A DNA stretch of 7,217 nucleotides, taken from positions 1-7,217 of the forward strand of contig JAAYGJ010000238.1 in NCBI GenBank assembly GCA_012727745.1. The letters are read 5' to 3'. The notes beneath the pieces were generated by a model. The model searched no databases and was not told where the DNA came from. It was given only the letters and a program-made list of their open reading frames with translations. Each line of letters starts with the position of its first letter. The first letter of the stretch is position 1. The DNA comes from Clostridia bacterium (lineage in GTDB: Bacteria > Bacillota > DSM-521 > Neomoorellales > Neomoorellaceae). The translations under genes and the position numbers were made by a program. Below, piece after piece: positions 1 through 5,864 of this stretch.

Positions 1-476
1 ATATTGCTATCTTCTTCGCCGACTAGATATGCTCCCGGTTTCATGGCTTCCACCGGATCAAAGACTCCCGGCAGCGGCTCGTATTTAACCTCTATCAGCT
101 CCAGAGCTTTTTCAGCAATTTTTAAGCTCTCTGCTGCCACTAGGGCTACCGGTTCGCCAACATACCGGACTTTATTTTCTGCCAGTACCCGATATAAACC
201 CTCAAACTGGCTTCCAACGTCTTTACTCTGGCCAAATTTGGCCCGGTGATTGTTATTGGGCACATCTTTGGCTGTCAGCACAGCATGCACTCCGAGCAGC
301 TGTTCAGCTTTGCTGGTATCTATAGATATTATTTTAGCTGCCGGATATTTACTCCGTAAGACTTTAGCATACAGCATACCCGGCATATTAAAGTCATCAG
401 CATAAATGGTTTTACCTTTTGCCTTGGGCAAAGCATCGACTTTAGGCAGGCCCTTACCAACCACAGTAGTTTCCAT
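1..476 (-). CDS. Molybdenum hydroxylase, molybdopterin-binding large subunit (N-terminal part, cut by window edge)
   Basis: Reverse-strand translation starts at ATG 476-474 (METTVVGKGLPKVDALPKAK) and stays open for 158 codons to the window edge, where the gene continues. This is the N-terminal a/b hammerhead domain of xanthine dehydrogenase/aldehyde oxidase large subunits: VGKGLPKVDALPKAKGKTIY at residues 6-25, MLYAKVLRS following, then the VRYVGEPVALVAAES strand near residue 110 and IEVKYEPLP near 130. The cofactor-binding and catalytic motifs lie outside the window, so the substrate class cannot be judged. A strong AAGGGGG site (484-490) sits 7 bases before the start. It follows the [2Fe-2S] gene by about 20 bases and is the third gene of a FAD/FeS/Mo operon, so it should be the catalytic chain of that three-subunit enzyme. 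It is a clear paralogue of the 748-residue protein at 3525-5771. The family assignment is firm; the specific reaction is unknown. Confidence 0.93.
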   Translation of the reverse strand, partial: METTVVGKGLPKVDALPKAKGKTIYADDFNMPGMLYAKVLRSKYPAAKIISIDTSKAEQLLGVHAVLTAKDVPNNNHRAKFGQSKDVGSQFEGLYRVLAENKVRYVGEPVALVAAESLKIAEKALELIEVKYEPLPGVFDPVEAMKPGAYLVGEEDSN

Positions 477-495
477 TATATTGCCCCCTTTAATC

Positions 496-981
496 TCACT
501 TGTCATTTTTACCGGCAGCCACAGCAGCTACGGCATCAACAATCTTTTGGTAGCCGGTACAGCGACAGAGATTGCCAGAAAGAGCTTCCCTAATTTCCTG
601 GCGACTGGGCTGCGGATTTTTTTCTAAGAAAGTCTTTGCTGTTACCAGCATGCCCGGCGTGCAAAAACCGCACTGCACGGCGCCATGGTTAGCAAAGCTC
701 ACCTGTAAATCCTGCATTAATTGTTCCTTTTCCAAACCTTTTACTGTCAACACCTGTTTATTATCAGCCTGGGCAGCCAGGACCAAGCAAGATTTTACTG
801 TTTGTCCATCTAGAACAACCGTGCAGGTACCGCAATCGCCTTTGTTGCAACCGCATTTAACTTCCGTAGCTCCGGCGCGGTTTCGCAAAAAATCCAGCAG
901 AGATTCTTCCGGTGCAACTGTTGCTGTAACCTGCTGGCCATTAACATTAATAGTAACTTTTACTTCATTCATAATTTCCAT
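496..981 (-). CDS. Molybdenum hydroxylase [2Fe-2S] iron-sulfur subunit
   Basis: A 161-residue protein, the usual length for the small electron-transfer subunit of xanthine dehydrogenase-type enzymes. The N-terminal plant-ferredoxin-like domain has ligands C45, C50, C53 and C65 (GCNKGDCGTC then a distal Cys). The C-terminal helical domain carries the second cluster with C104 and C107 (QCGFCTPGM) and C139 and C141 (LCRCTGY). All eight expected cysteines are present; C43 is an extra one. The protein passes electrons from the molybdenum site to the FAD subunit in the cytoplasm. It lies between the FAD gene (stop at 997, 15 bases upstream) and the large subunit gene, giving the M-S-L order. Start choice is open: ATG 981 has GGGGG 10 bases upstream, while ATG 972 (MNEVKVTINV) matches the usual family start better and has AAAGGT 11 bases upstream. 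Confidence 0.97.
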   Translation of the reverse strand: MEIMNEVKVTINVNGQQVTATVAPEESLLDFLRNRAGATEVKCGCNKGDCGTCTVVLDGQTVKSCLVLAAQADNKQVLTVKGLEKEQLMQDLQVSFANHGAVQCGFCTPGMLVTAKTFLEKNPQPSRQEIREALSGNLCRCTGYQKIVDAVAAVAAGKNDK

Positions 982-996
982 ATACCTTTAACCCCC

Positions 997-1845
997 TTAA
1001 GCCAGTGCCGTTTCTATAGCCCGCTTTAGCAATACGCCGGTTAAATGCAAGCGGTATTCTCTGGAAGCCCGGACGTCGGTAATGGGTTCGACTTCGGTTT
1101 TAATAAGCTCGCTGGCTTGTTCCAGGACTTCCGGACCAATTTGTTTTCCAGCTAGCAATTCTTCTGTCTTTTTAGCCCTTACAGGCGTAGGTGCCAAGGC
1201 TCCCAGGGCGATACGAATCCGGTCAAGTTTGTCACCGTTTGTTTCCATCACTACGGCTATGCTGACCAGTGAAATTGCCATCGATTTCCTCAGGCCGAAC
1301 TTTATAAAGTTACTCTTGGTGTTTGTGGCTCTGGCAAAACTTACCGCCGTTATTAGCTCGTCAGGTTTTAATGCGTTCTGACCCGGGCCGGTAAATAAAT
1401 CTTCCAGAGGTATTTCTCGTTTGCCGTTGACGTTCTCTACAGTAACAATTGCCCCTAAGGCCATTAAGGGCACAATGCCATCGCCCGCAGGCGAAGCGTT
1501 GGCCAGGTTGCCGCCAATAGTAGCCCGATTACGGGTTAAGGGGTCGGCAAATACTTTAGCTGCTTGCCATAGGACAGCAGCGTCACTGGCAACTGCTTCT
1601 GATTCTAAAAGTTCACTTATAGTTACCAGGCTGCCTAAAGTTATCGTCTCACCTGTCACTTTAATTCCCTTTAATTCTGCCAGGGAGCTTATGTCTACCA
1701 GCACGCAATCAGCGAGCTTTTTCGCTTTGATGTCAGGTAAAACATTGGTGCAACCGGCTGCAATTTTTGCTCTGGCACCAAGCTCATGCAGCACACTCAG
1801 GGCTTCTTCTTTAGTTCTAGGCTTGATATAAGCAAAACTATTCAC
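997..1845 (-). CDS. Molybdenum hydroxylase FAD-binding (medium) subunit
   Basis: A 282-residue protein matching the usual length of the CoxM/XdhB-type FAD subunit. The two FAD-contacting motifs are present: AAGCTN at residues 29-34 (normally AGGTD/N, so the second glycine is Cys here) and TIGGNLANASPAGD at 109-122, followed by PLMALGA. The C-terminal part (about 175-280) fits the CO-dehydrogenase flavoprotein C-terminal domain, including RKSMAISLVSIAV and the ALGALAPTPVRA stretch. Role: accepts electrons from the [2Fe-2S] subunit and delivers them to NAD+ or another acceptor. The start is GTG (1843-1845), supported by GGGAGG (1856-1861, 10 bases) and GGGG (1851-1854, 5 bases). It is the first gene of the operon and lies directly behind the tandem sigma-54-like elements at 1887-1933. 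The family is certain; the acceptor and the substrate of the holoenzyme are not. Confidence 0.96.
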   Translation of the reverse strand: MNSFAYIKPRTKEEALSVLHELGARAKIAAGCTNVLPDIKAKKLADCVLVDISSLAELKGIKVTGETITLGSLVTISELLESEAVASDAAVLWQAAKVFADPLTRNRATIGGNLANASPAGDGIVPLMALGAIVTVENVNGKREIPLEDLFTGPGQNALKPDELITAVSFARATNTKSNFIKFGLRKSMAISLVSIAVVMETNGDKLDRIRIALGALAPTPVRAKKTEELLAGKQIGPEVLEQASELIKTEVEPITDVRASREYRLHLTGVLLKRAIETALA

Positions 1846-1886
1846 ACTAACCCCGCCTCCCTTTAAACTTTAACTAAATCAATGCT

Positions 1887-1933
1887 GCAACATATATGCC
1901 TCAACATACTTGCCTAGTTGCAACATATTTGCC
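1887..1933 (-). promoter_or_regulatory. Three tandem sigma-54-like -24/-12 elements
   Basis: On the minus strand three 13-base repeats of the form GGCAnrTATGTTG begin at 1933, 1914 and 1900. The first (GG 1933-1932, GC 1921-1920) and third (GG 1900-1899, GC 1888-1887) obey the sigma-54 rule GG-N10-GC with GGCA and TTGC(A) cores. The middle copy ends GA instead of GC. The third copy would place a start of transcription near 1875, about 30 bases before the GTG of the FAD subunit gene. The consensus T before GG is missing (A instead). The repeats also contain an imperfect TGCAA-N5-TTGCC dyad, so they could instead be operators for an unknown regulator. No sigma-54 activator gene is in the window. 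Confidence 0.55.
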
Positions 1934-2066
1934 TTAGAAGATAATTCGATATAAATCGTCCATTTCCTTTGTTTTTTTATTATATATTATTTCCAATTAG
2001 TTTGTCAAAGGCCACAAAATACCTGGCTCAACAATGCCATTTGCACTAAAAATATTGCCGTTTTCT

Positions 2067-2083
2067 ATTTTAGGGACTAAAAT
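2067..2083 (-). terminator. Weak AT-rich hairpin downstream of the UbiD gene
   Basis: ATTTTAG and CTAAAAT form perfect 7-bp arms around a 3-base loop, about 60 bases after the UbiD stop codon. The stem is AT-rich and there is no clear U-run after it, so it is at best a weak terminator. I see no better terminator between the UbiD gene and the following operon. Confidence 0.2.
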
Positions 2084-2140
2084 CACTTTGATAAATATTA
2101 AACTCTTAAGGGCAATTTCCTGCCATCACCGGCTACCTTT

Positions 2141-3199
2141 TTAACTTTTCAGGTTTTTGTCAATAATCTCCTTCGCCAAACTCAAATCCTGTTCCCGCTC
2201 CTTGCAGATCACCATTTCCTTTTTAAATGCTGCCGTCATGGTAGCGTCAATACCCACCTTGGCCACCGTTCCTCCTTCTGATGAAGGATCCAGAGGAATA
2301 GTAAAAAGTCTGGGTATGATGATTATATCCCTGTCGCCTCTAACCCTGGTAGCTACTGCCCACCAGACAGCCTCCTCATCATTAACGTCAATATCATCAT
2401 CTACAATCACTGCCAGTTTAACGTAATGGTCCAGGCCAAACAACAGAGTTAAGGCATGACGGGCCACCCCTTCCGGCGCCTGGCTTAGTGAAAGATAACA
2501 GTGAAAATTGACCCCTGATTTGGGATAGCTAATCGCATGAATATAGGGTATTTTTTCTTTTAACCTTTGCAAGATGGCCGCCTCCCTGGCTACCCGCGCC
2601 AGGTAAAGGTGGTCGGCAGCAGAACCGGGCACTATGCTCAAATAGAGCGGGTTGCGACGGCAGCACATTGCCGTTACTTCGAAAACATTTTCGGTAGAGC
2701 GGGAAGTAGAATAGCCGCTAAATTCACCAAAAGGTCCCTCCGCCTCCCGTACTCCTGCTAAAATACGGCCTTCAAGGACAATTTCAGCGCTGGCCGGGTA
2801 TTCCACGTCCACCGTAAGACCGGGCACCAGTTCCAGGGGCTCGCCCAGGATAGAACCGGCAATATCGTATTCATCGACTTCAATCCCCGGTTTGGCGGAA
2901 GCTGCCAGTAATACAGCCGGGTGGGCGCCGACAATCACCGCTATTTCCAGATCCCTTCCCTTGCGTTCAGCCCGTTCAAAGTAAGAATAAAGGTGCTGCC
3001 GTGAATGGAGGCTGATACCAAACTTGCGCGGCCCTTTTAACTGCATGCGGTGGTAGCTCAAATTGCGAACCCCGGTATCAGGGTCTTTGGCTACTACTAT
3101 CCCCGCAGTAATATACCTGCCGGCATCGGTTGCAAAATGCTGCATGATGGGCAACCTGTTGACATCAAGCTCCTCATTACGGTAAACCGTTTCCTGCAC
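2141..3199 (-). CDS. UbiD-family prenyl-FMN decarboxylase, C-terminal part after an in-frame TAG
   Basis: Open reading frame of 352 residues from a GTG (3197-3199), in the same frame as the 98-residue part at 3215-3511 and separated from it by TAG plus five sense codons (VATGP). It holds the prenyl-FMN binding and catalytic core of the UbiD/Fdc family. Matched from memory to fungal Fdc1, N46 and R51 (RNLSYHRMQ) correspond to N168/R173, H69 to H191, E110 (DEYDIAG) to the metal ligand E233, and E154 and E159 (EGPFGEF) to the catalytic acid pair E277/E282. The family reaction is reversible decarboxylation of aromatic or alpha,beta-unsaturated acids using prFMN made by UbiX. The GTG has only a weak AGG four bases upstream, and family members normally begin about 100 residues earlier, so independent initiation here is doubtful. 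Joined through the TAG the protein would be 456 residues, the normal family length. The substrate is unknown. Confidence 0.85.
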   Translation of the reverse strand: MQETVYRNEELDVNRLPIMQHFATDAGRYITAGIVVAKDPDTGVRNLSYHRMQLKGPRKFGISLHSRQHLYSYFERAERKGRDLEIAVIVGAHPAVLLAASAKPGIEVDEYDIAGSILGEPLELVPGLTVDVEYPASAEIVLEGRILAGVREAEGPFGEFSGYSTSRSTENVFEVTAMCCRRNPLYLSIVPGSAADHLYLARVAREAAILQRLKEKIPYIHAISYPKSGVNFHCYLSLSQAPEGVARHALTLLFGLDHYVKLAVIVDDDIDVNDEEAVWWAVATRVRGDRDIIIIPRLFTIPLDPSSEGGTVAKVGIDATMTAAFKKEMVICKEREQDLSLAKEIIDKNLKS

Positions 3200-3214
3200 C
3201 GGACCTGTAGCTAC

Positions 3215-3217
3215 CTA
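3215..3217 (-). other. In-frame TAG codon within the UbiD reading frame
   Basis: The codon series GTC TAG GTA GCT ACA GGT CCG GTG CAG keeps one frame on both sides, and protein homology to UbiD resumes with no gap. One base change from GAG, AAG or CAG would create this TAG. No frameshift and no missing segment is visible. Confidence 0.85.
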
Positions 3218-3511
3218 GACAGGTTTAATGGGGGTTTTCTCTATCTCCGCCCAGCGGCGGCTGATCTCTGCTTCAGGGCAAGCCAGAATATCAGCAATAC
3301 GCCTGAGGTCACTGAAAACATTGGTAACCAGCGGCAGCTCATAGCCAGCAATGCTAGCTTTAATTACCGGGTATTGTTTCTGACGTTCCAGTTCTAACGC
3401 CAGGGCTGTAATCACATAGTCGCGGGGTACCTCGCTGTTTATCTCCATAATTTGTTGCGGCGCTTTACTTTTTAGCCCGGCCAGGTAGTCAGCTAAAGAC
3501 GGGTTGGCCAT
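3215..3511 (-). CDS. UbiD-family decarboxylase, N-terminal part ending at TAG
   Basis: A 98-residue reading frame beginning ATG (3509-3511) behind AGGAGT (3521-3526, 9 bases away), which overlaps the TAG stop of the preceding molybdenum hydroxylase gene; translational coupling is likely. The sequence is the N-terminal domain of UbiD decarboxylases: SLADYLAGLK at the start, EINSEVPRDYVITALALELE, then LPLVTNVFSDLRRIADIL near residues 59-76, the counterpart of the family's 'vvgNlfgs rrRiA' segment. It ends ...KTPIKPV just where family members continue with a GPV(Q/K)E stretch, and exactly this (VATGPVQE) follows the TAG in the same frame. It is therefore not an independent small protein but the front end of the gene continuing at 2141-3199. 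Whether a full-length product is made depends on how TAG is decoded. Confidence 0.85.
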   Translation of the reverse strand: MANPSLADYLAGLKSKAPQQIMEINSEVPRDYVITALALELERQKQYPVIKASIAGYELPLVTNVFSDLRRIADILACPEAEISRRWAEIEKTPIKPV

Positions 3512-3524
3512 ATAACAATCACTC

Positions 3525-5771
3525 CTATCCTTGCTTCAGTCTCGCCAATATTTTCGCAGGGGTTAAAGGCAGATCGCAAAAATTGGTGCCCAGGGCATTA
3601 TTGACCGCATTTGCTACTGCCGGGGCAGCAGGTACCGTAGCAATTTCCCCCACACCCTTGGCCCCGAACGGCCCTCCTGCTTCGCCCTTCTCAACAAGAA
3701 ATACCCTGACTTCCGGCATTTCCGGCGCGTTGACAACAAAGTAGTCTTTAAAACTGTCGTTTAGCGGCCTTCCCTCAGGCGTTATTTTTATTTCTTCGTA
3801 TAAAGCATAACCGATGCCCATCTGCACCCCACCATGGATCTGGCCTTCCACAAAGCCAGGGTTAATTGCCTTTCCTACATCATGGACCGCTACAAAGTCA
3901 ACAACCTGCACCAGGCCGGTTTCAATATCGACTTCGACTTCTGCGAAATGGGCTGCATAGGCCACCGGCAAAGCAGCCGAGCGATGGGTTGTACTAACTA
4001 TGAAGTCTACCTGATTTTGTAGCATGGCAGCTGCCACTATTTCGCCATAACTCCTGGACTGAGTCTCCTGTCCCTTGACCCATATTTTACCTGCCCCTGT
4101 AGCCAGATACTCAGGAGTAGTTTTAAACAGAATAGCTGCCTGCTGCAGCAATAATTCTTTTAATTTGCGGGCTACCTTTAAGGCACAGGCGCCACCTACA
4201 TAAGTATTACGGCTGGCATAAGTGCCAATATCATACAGGCCCCTTTCTGTGTCAGCTTCCATAACATTAATTAGACTTGGGTCAATCTCAAGTTCTTCTG
4301 CTACTATTTGTGCTAAAGCAGTTGTAAGCCCGCAGCCCATATCATGCAGACCGGTGTTCAAGGTCAGGCTACCATCTTCATGCATTTTTAAGCTCATGCT
4401 GGTCAAGTCCTGGTGGGCTGAAAAGTAGCTGATGGGATGTGAACCGCAGGCTACCCCGATGCCGCGGCGAAAACGCCCGTTTTTTTGTGGCCTTTCCCTT
4501 TTTTGCCACCAGCCAAATTCCCTGGCACCTGTATGCAAACAGTCCCTGACCCGGGCGTTGCCCAGGGAATGACCGCTCAAAGGGTCGCGGTCATAGGGCT
4601 GAACTAAATTTTTTAAGCGCAGCTCCACCGGGTCCAAGCCAAGCTGCCTGGCAATGTGGTCCATATGGATCTCAGTAACTGCGCATACCTGCGGTGAGCC
4701 CCAGGCCCGGTGCCCCCCTGCCACCGGGGTGTTAGTATAAACAGCCGTTGCTTTGTAATGCATGTGGGGAATGCGGTAAAGGCGAAAATGCTTTTTCCCC
4801 ATAGCCCTGGCAATAACCCTGCTGTTGGCAGTGTAGGCCCCGGCGTCAATAACCGTTTCAATATCCCGGGCCAGCAGGGTGCCGTCCGCTGTAACGGCAG
4901 ATTTAATTACACTTTTTGTAGCTGTCCGGGTACGGGTAGCCAGGATAGTTTCTCTTCGATCCAGTACCAGGAGTACCGGCCTGCCGGTTGCCCGGGCTAA
5001 AAAAGCGGTCAACGGCTCTAACAGGGTCTCCTGCTTGCCGCCAAAAGACCCTCCCACCGGCGCTTTTATTACTCTGACCTTGTTGAGGGGGAGCTTTAAT
5101 ACTTCGGCGACATTGGCCCTGACCCCGTAAACACCCTGGCAGGGAGACCAGATCGTAACTTGCCCGTCGGGGCTGCATGCTGCCAGGCAGGCATGTGTCT
5201 CCATCGCTGCATGGTGAGTTCGGGGGGTAGTAATTGTATCAGTTATAACTACTTCTGCCCCTGGCCAGACCTGCTCCGGGTCACCGACCTGGAACTCAAC
5301 TTCATCCAGCAAATTACCTCCGGGGTGAATGGCCACCTGTCCCCCTTGCAAAGCTTCAAACGGATTAGTAGCCGCCGGTAACTCTTCATATTCTACCTTT
5401 ATCGCTCTAACAGCCCGGGCAGCTATTGCCGCGCTTTCAGCAACGACTACCGCTATCCGGTCACCTACAAACCGGGCTTTATCGCTAAGAAGATATTCGG
5501 TTTTAGGTTCATCCTGGCCAAAATACCAGATATAACTATTGTACGGAACCTTTGGAACATCAGCGTAAGTAAAAACTTTTACCACACCTGCCATGTTTTC
5601 GGCAGCAGTAGTGTCAATCTTCTTAATCAAACCATGAGCCACCGGGCTTAACAACAATTTAGCATAAAGCATATTGGCAAGTTGCATGTCACCGGTGTAA
5701 AACATTTGCCCAGTAACCTTAAGAATAGCATCTTTGCTTGGTAAAGAATGTCCTACGTATTTTAATGCCAT
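3525..5771 (-). CDS. Molybdenum hydroxylase large subunit (xanthine dehydrogenase/aldehyde oxidoreductase superfamily)
   Basis: A 748-residue complete large subunit. The start is ATG 5769-5771, chosen because AGGAGGT (5778-5784) lies 6 bases before it; the longer frame from TTG 5789 would put the ribosome binding site inside the gene. Motifs in order: hammerhead domain with ARFVGDRIAVVVAES (about 99-113), GGSFGGK at 240-246, HRAWGSPQ around R355, HDMGCGLTTALAQ from 476, the TYASRNTYVGG segment near 517, and GPFGAKGVGE at 700-709 with the catalytic glutamate E709. It binds the molybdopterin cofactor and hydroxylates its substrate with water-derived oxygen. It lacks the VAYRCSFR motif of CO dehydrogenase. 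The residue after GGSFGGK is Q247, where purine-oxidising enzymes usually carry Glu, arguing against xanthine. No FeS or FAD gene accompanies it; it is paired with a UbiD decarboxylase and may share the subunits encoded at 496-1845. The stop is TAG, with TGA two codons later. Confidence 0.95.
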   Translation of the reverse strand: MALKYVGHSLPSKDAILKVTGQMFYTGDMQLANMLYAKLLLSPVAHGLIKKIDTTAAENMAGVVKVFTYADVPKVPYNSYIWYFGQDEPKTEYLLSDKARFVGDRIAVVVAESAAIAARAVRAIKVEYEELPAATNPFEALQGGQVAIHPGGNLLDEVEFQVGDPEQVWPGAEVVITDTITTPRTHHAAMETHACLAACSPDGQVTIWSPCQGVYGVRANVAEVLKLPLNKVRVIKAPVGGSFGGKQETLLEPLTAFLARATGRPVLLVLDRRETILATRTRTATKSVIKSAVTADGTLLARDIETVIDAGAYTANSRVIARAMGKKHFRLYRIPHMHYKATAVYTNTPVAGGHRAWGSPQVCAVTEIHMDHIARQLGLDPVELRLKNLVQPYDRDPLSGHSLGNARVRDCLHTGAREFGWWQKRERPQKNGRFRRGIGVACGSHPISYFSAHQDLTSMSLKMHEDGSLTLNTGLHDMGCGLTTALAQIVAEELEIDPSLINVMEADTERGLYDIGTYASRNTYVGGACALKVARKLKELLLQQAAILFKTTPEYLATGAGKIWVKGQETQSRSYGEIVAAAMLQNQVDFIVSTTHRSAALPVAYAAHFAEVEVDIETGLVQVVDFVAVHDVGKAINPGFVEGQIHGGVQMGIGYALYEEIKITPEGRPLNDSFKDYFVVNAPEMPEVRVFLVEKGEAGGPFGAKGVGEIATVPAAPAVANAVNNALGTNFCDLPLTPAKILARLKQG

Positions 5772-5777
5772 TAGAAT

Positions 5778-5784
5778 ACCTCCT
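5778..5784 (-). promoter_or_regulatory. Ribosome binding site deciding the large-subunit start
   Basis: AGGAGGT on the minus strand, 6 bases before ATG 5771. It fixes the start at 5771 and rules out the upstream in-frame TTG at 5789. Confidence 0.85.
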
Positions 5785-5793
5785 ATCAATAAT

Positions 5794-5836
5794 TAATAGT
5801 CCTTGACCGAGCTAAATGTATGAACAAGGACTATTA
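5794..5836. repeat. Perfect 12-bp inverted repeat in the leader of the Mo hydroxylase/UbiD operon
   Basis: TAATAGTCCTTG (5794-5805) and CAAGGACTATTA (5825-5836) are exact inverse complements separated by 19 bases. The right arm overlaps the candidate -10 box at 5833-5838, so the repeat could be an operator. It could also act as a hairpin ending the symporter remnant transcript, but no U-run follows on the minus strand (ATTATTGATAGG), which makes a simple terminator less likely. Confidence 0.6.
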
Positions 5837-5841
5837 TATCA
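5833..5841 (-). promoter_or_regulatory. Extended -10 promoter element for the Mo hydroxylase/UbiD operon
   Basis: The minus strand reads TGATATAAT, i.e. an extended -10 (TG, one base, TATAAT) with a perfect TATAAT hexamer. No good -35 is visible, which is tolerated by extended -10 promoters. Transcription would start near 5826, inside the loop side of the inverted repeat, about 55 bases before the ATG at 5771. Confidence 0.4.
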
Positions 5842-5864
5842 TTTAATGCAAGGAGGCAGCTAAC

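Noticed and set aside
572..991. Plus-strand open frames such as those at 4-249, 572-991, 1421-1831 and 4710-5000
   Set aside because: They lie opposite well-supported minus-strand genes, show no family resemblance and lack ribosome binding sites; they are antisense shadows.
1..1845. Identification of the M-S-L operon as CO dehydrogenase (coxMSL) because of gene order
   Set aside because: The order alone is shared by many molybdenum hydroxylases. The diagnostic active-site loop of the large subunit is outside the window, and the paralogue at 3525-5771 lacks the CoxL motif.
1888..1933. The 13-base repeats as a CRISPR array
   Set aside because: Units are too short, spacers are 1 and 6 bases, and there are no cas genes; a promoter/operator array explains them better.
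2100..2140. GC-containing short inverted repeats just after the UbiD stop as a terminator
   Set aside because: Only 3-4 bp stems (GCC/GGC, GGCA/TGCC) with no U-run; too weak to claim.
2141..3511. Naming the decarboxylase hmfF (furandicarboxylate decarboxylase)
   Set aside because: The combination with Mo hydroxylase genes is suggestive, but the motif context around the catalytic Arg and EGPFGE differs from the HudA/HmfF type as I remember it, and there is no furoyl-CoA pathway gene in view.
5772..5789. Upstream TTG start extending the Mo large subunit by six residues
   Set aside because: The extension contains the AGGAGGT ribosome binding site of the ATG at 5771; the shorter start fits spacing and family N-termini better.
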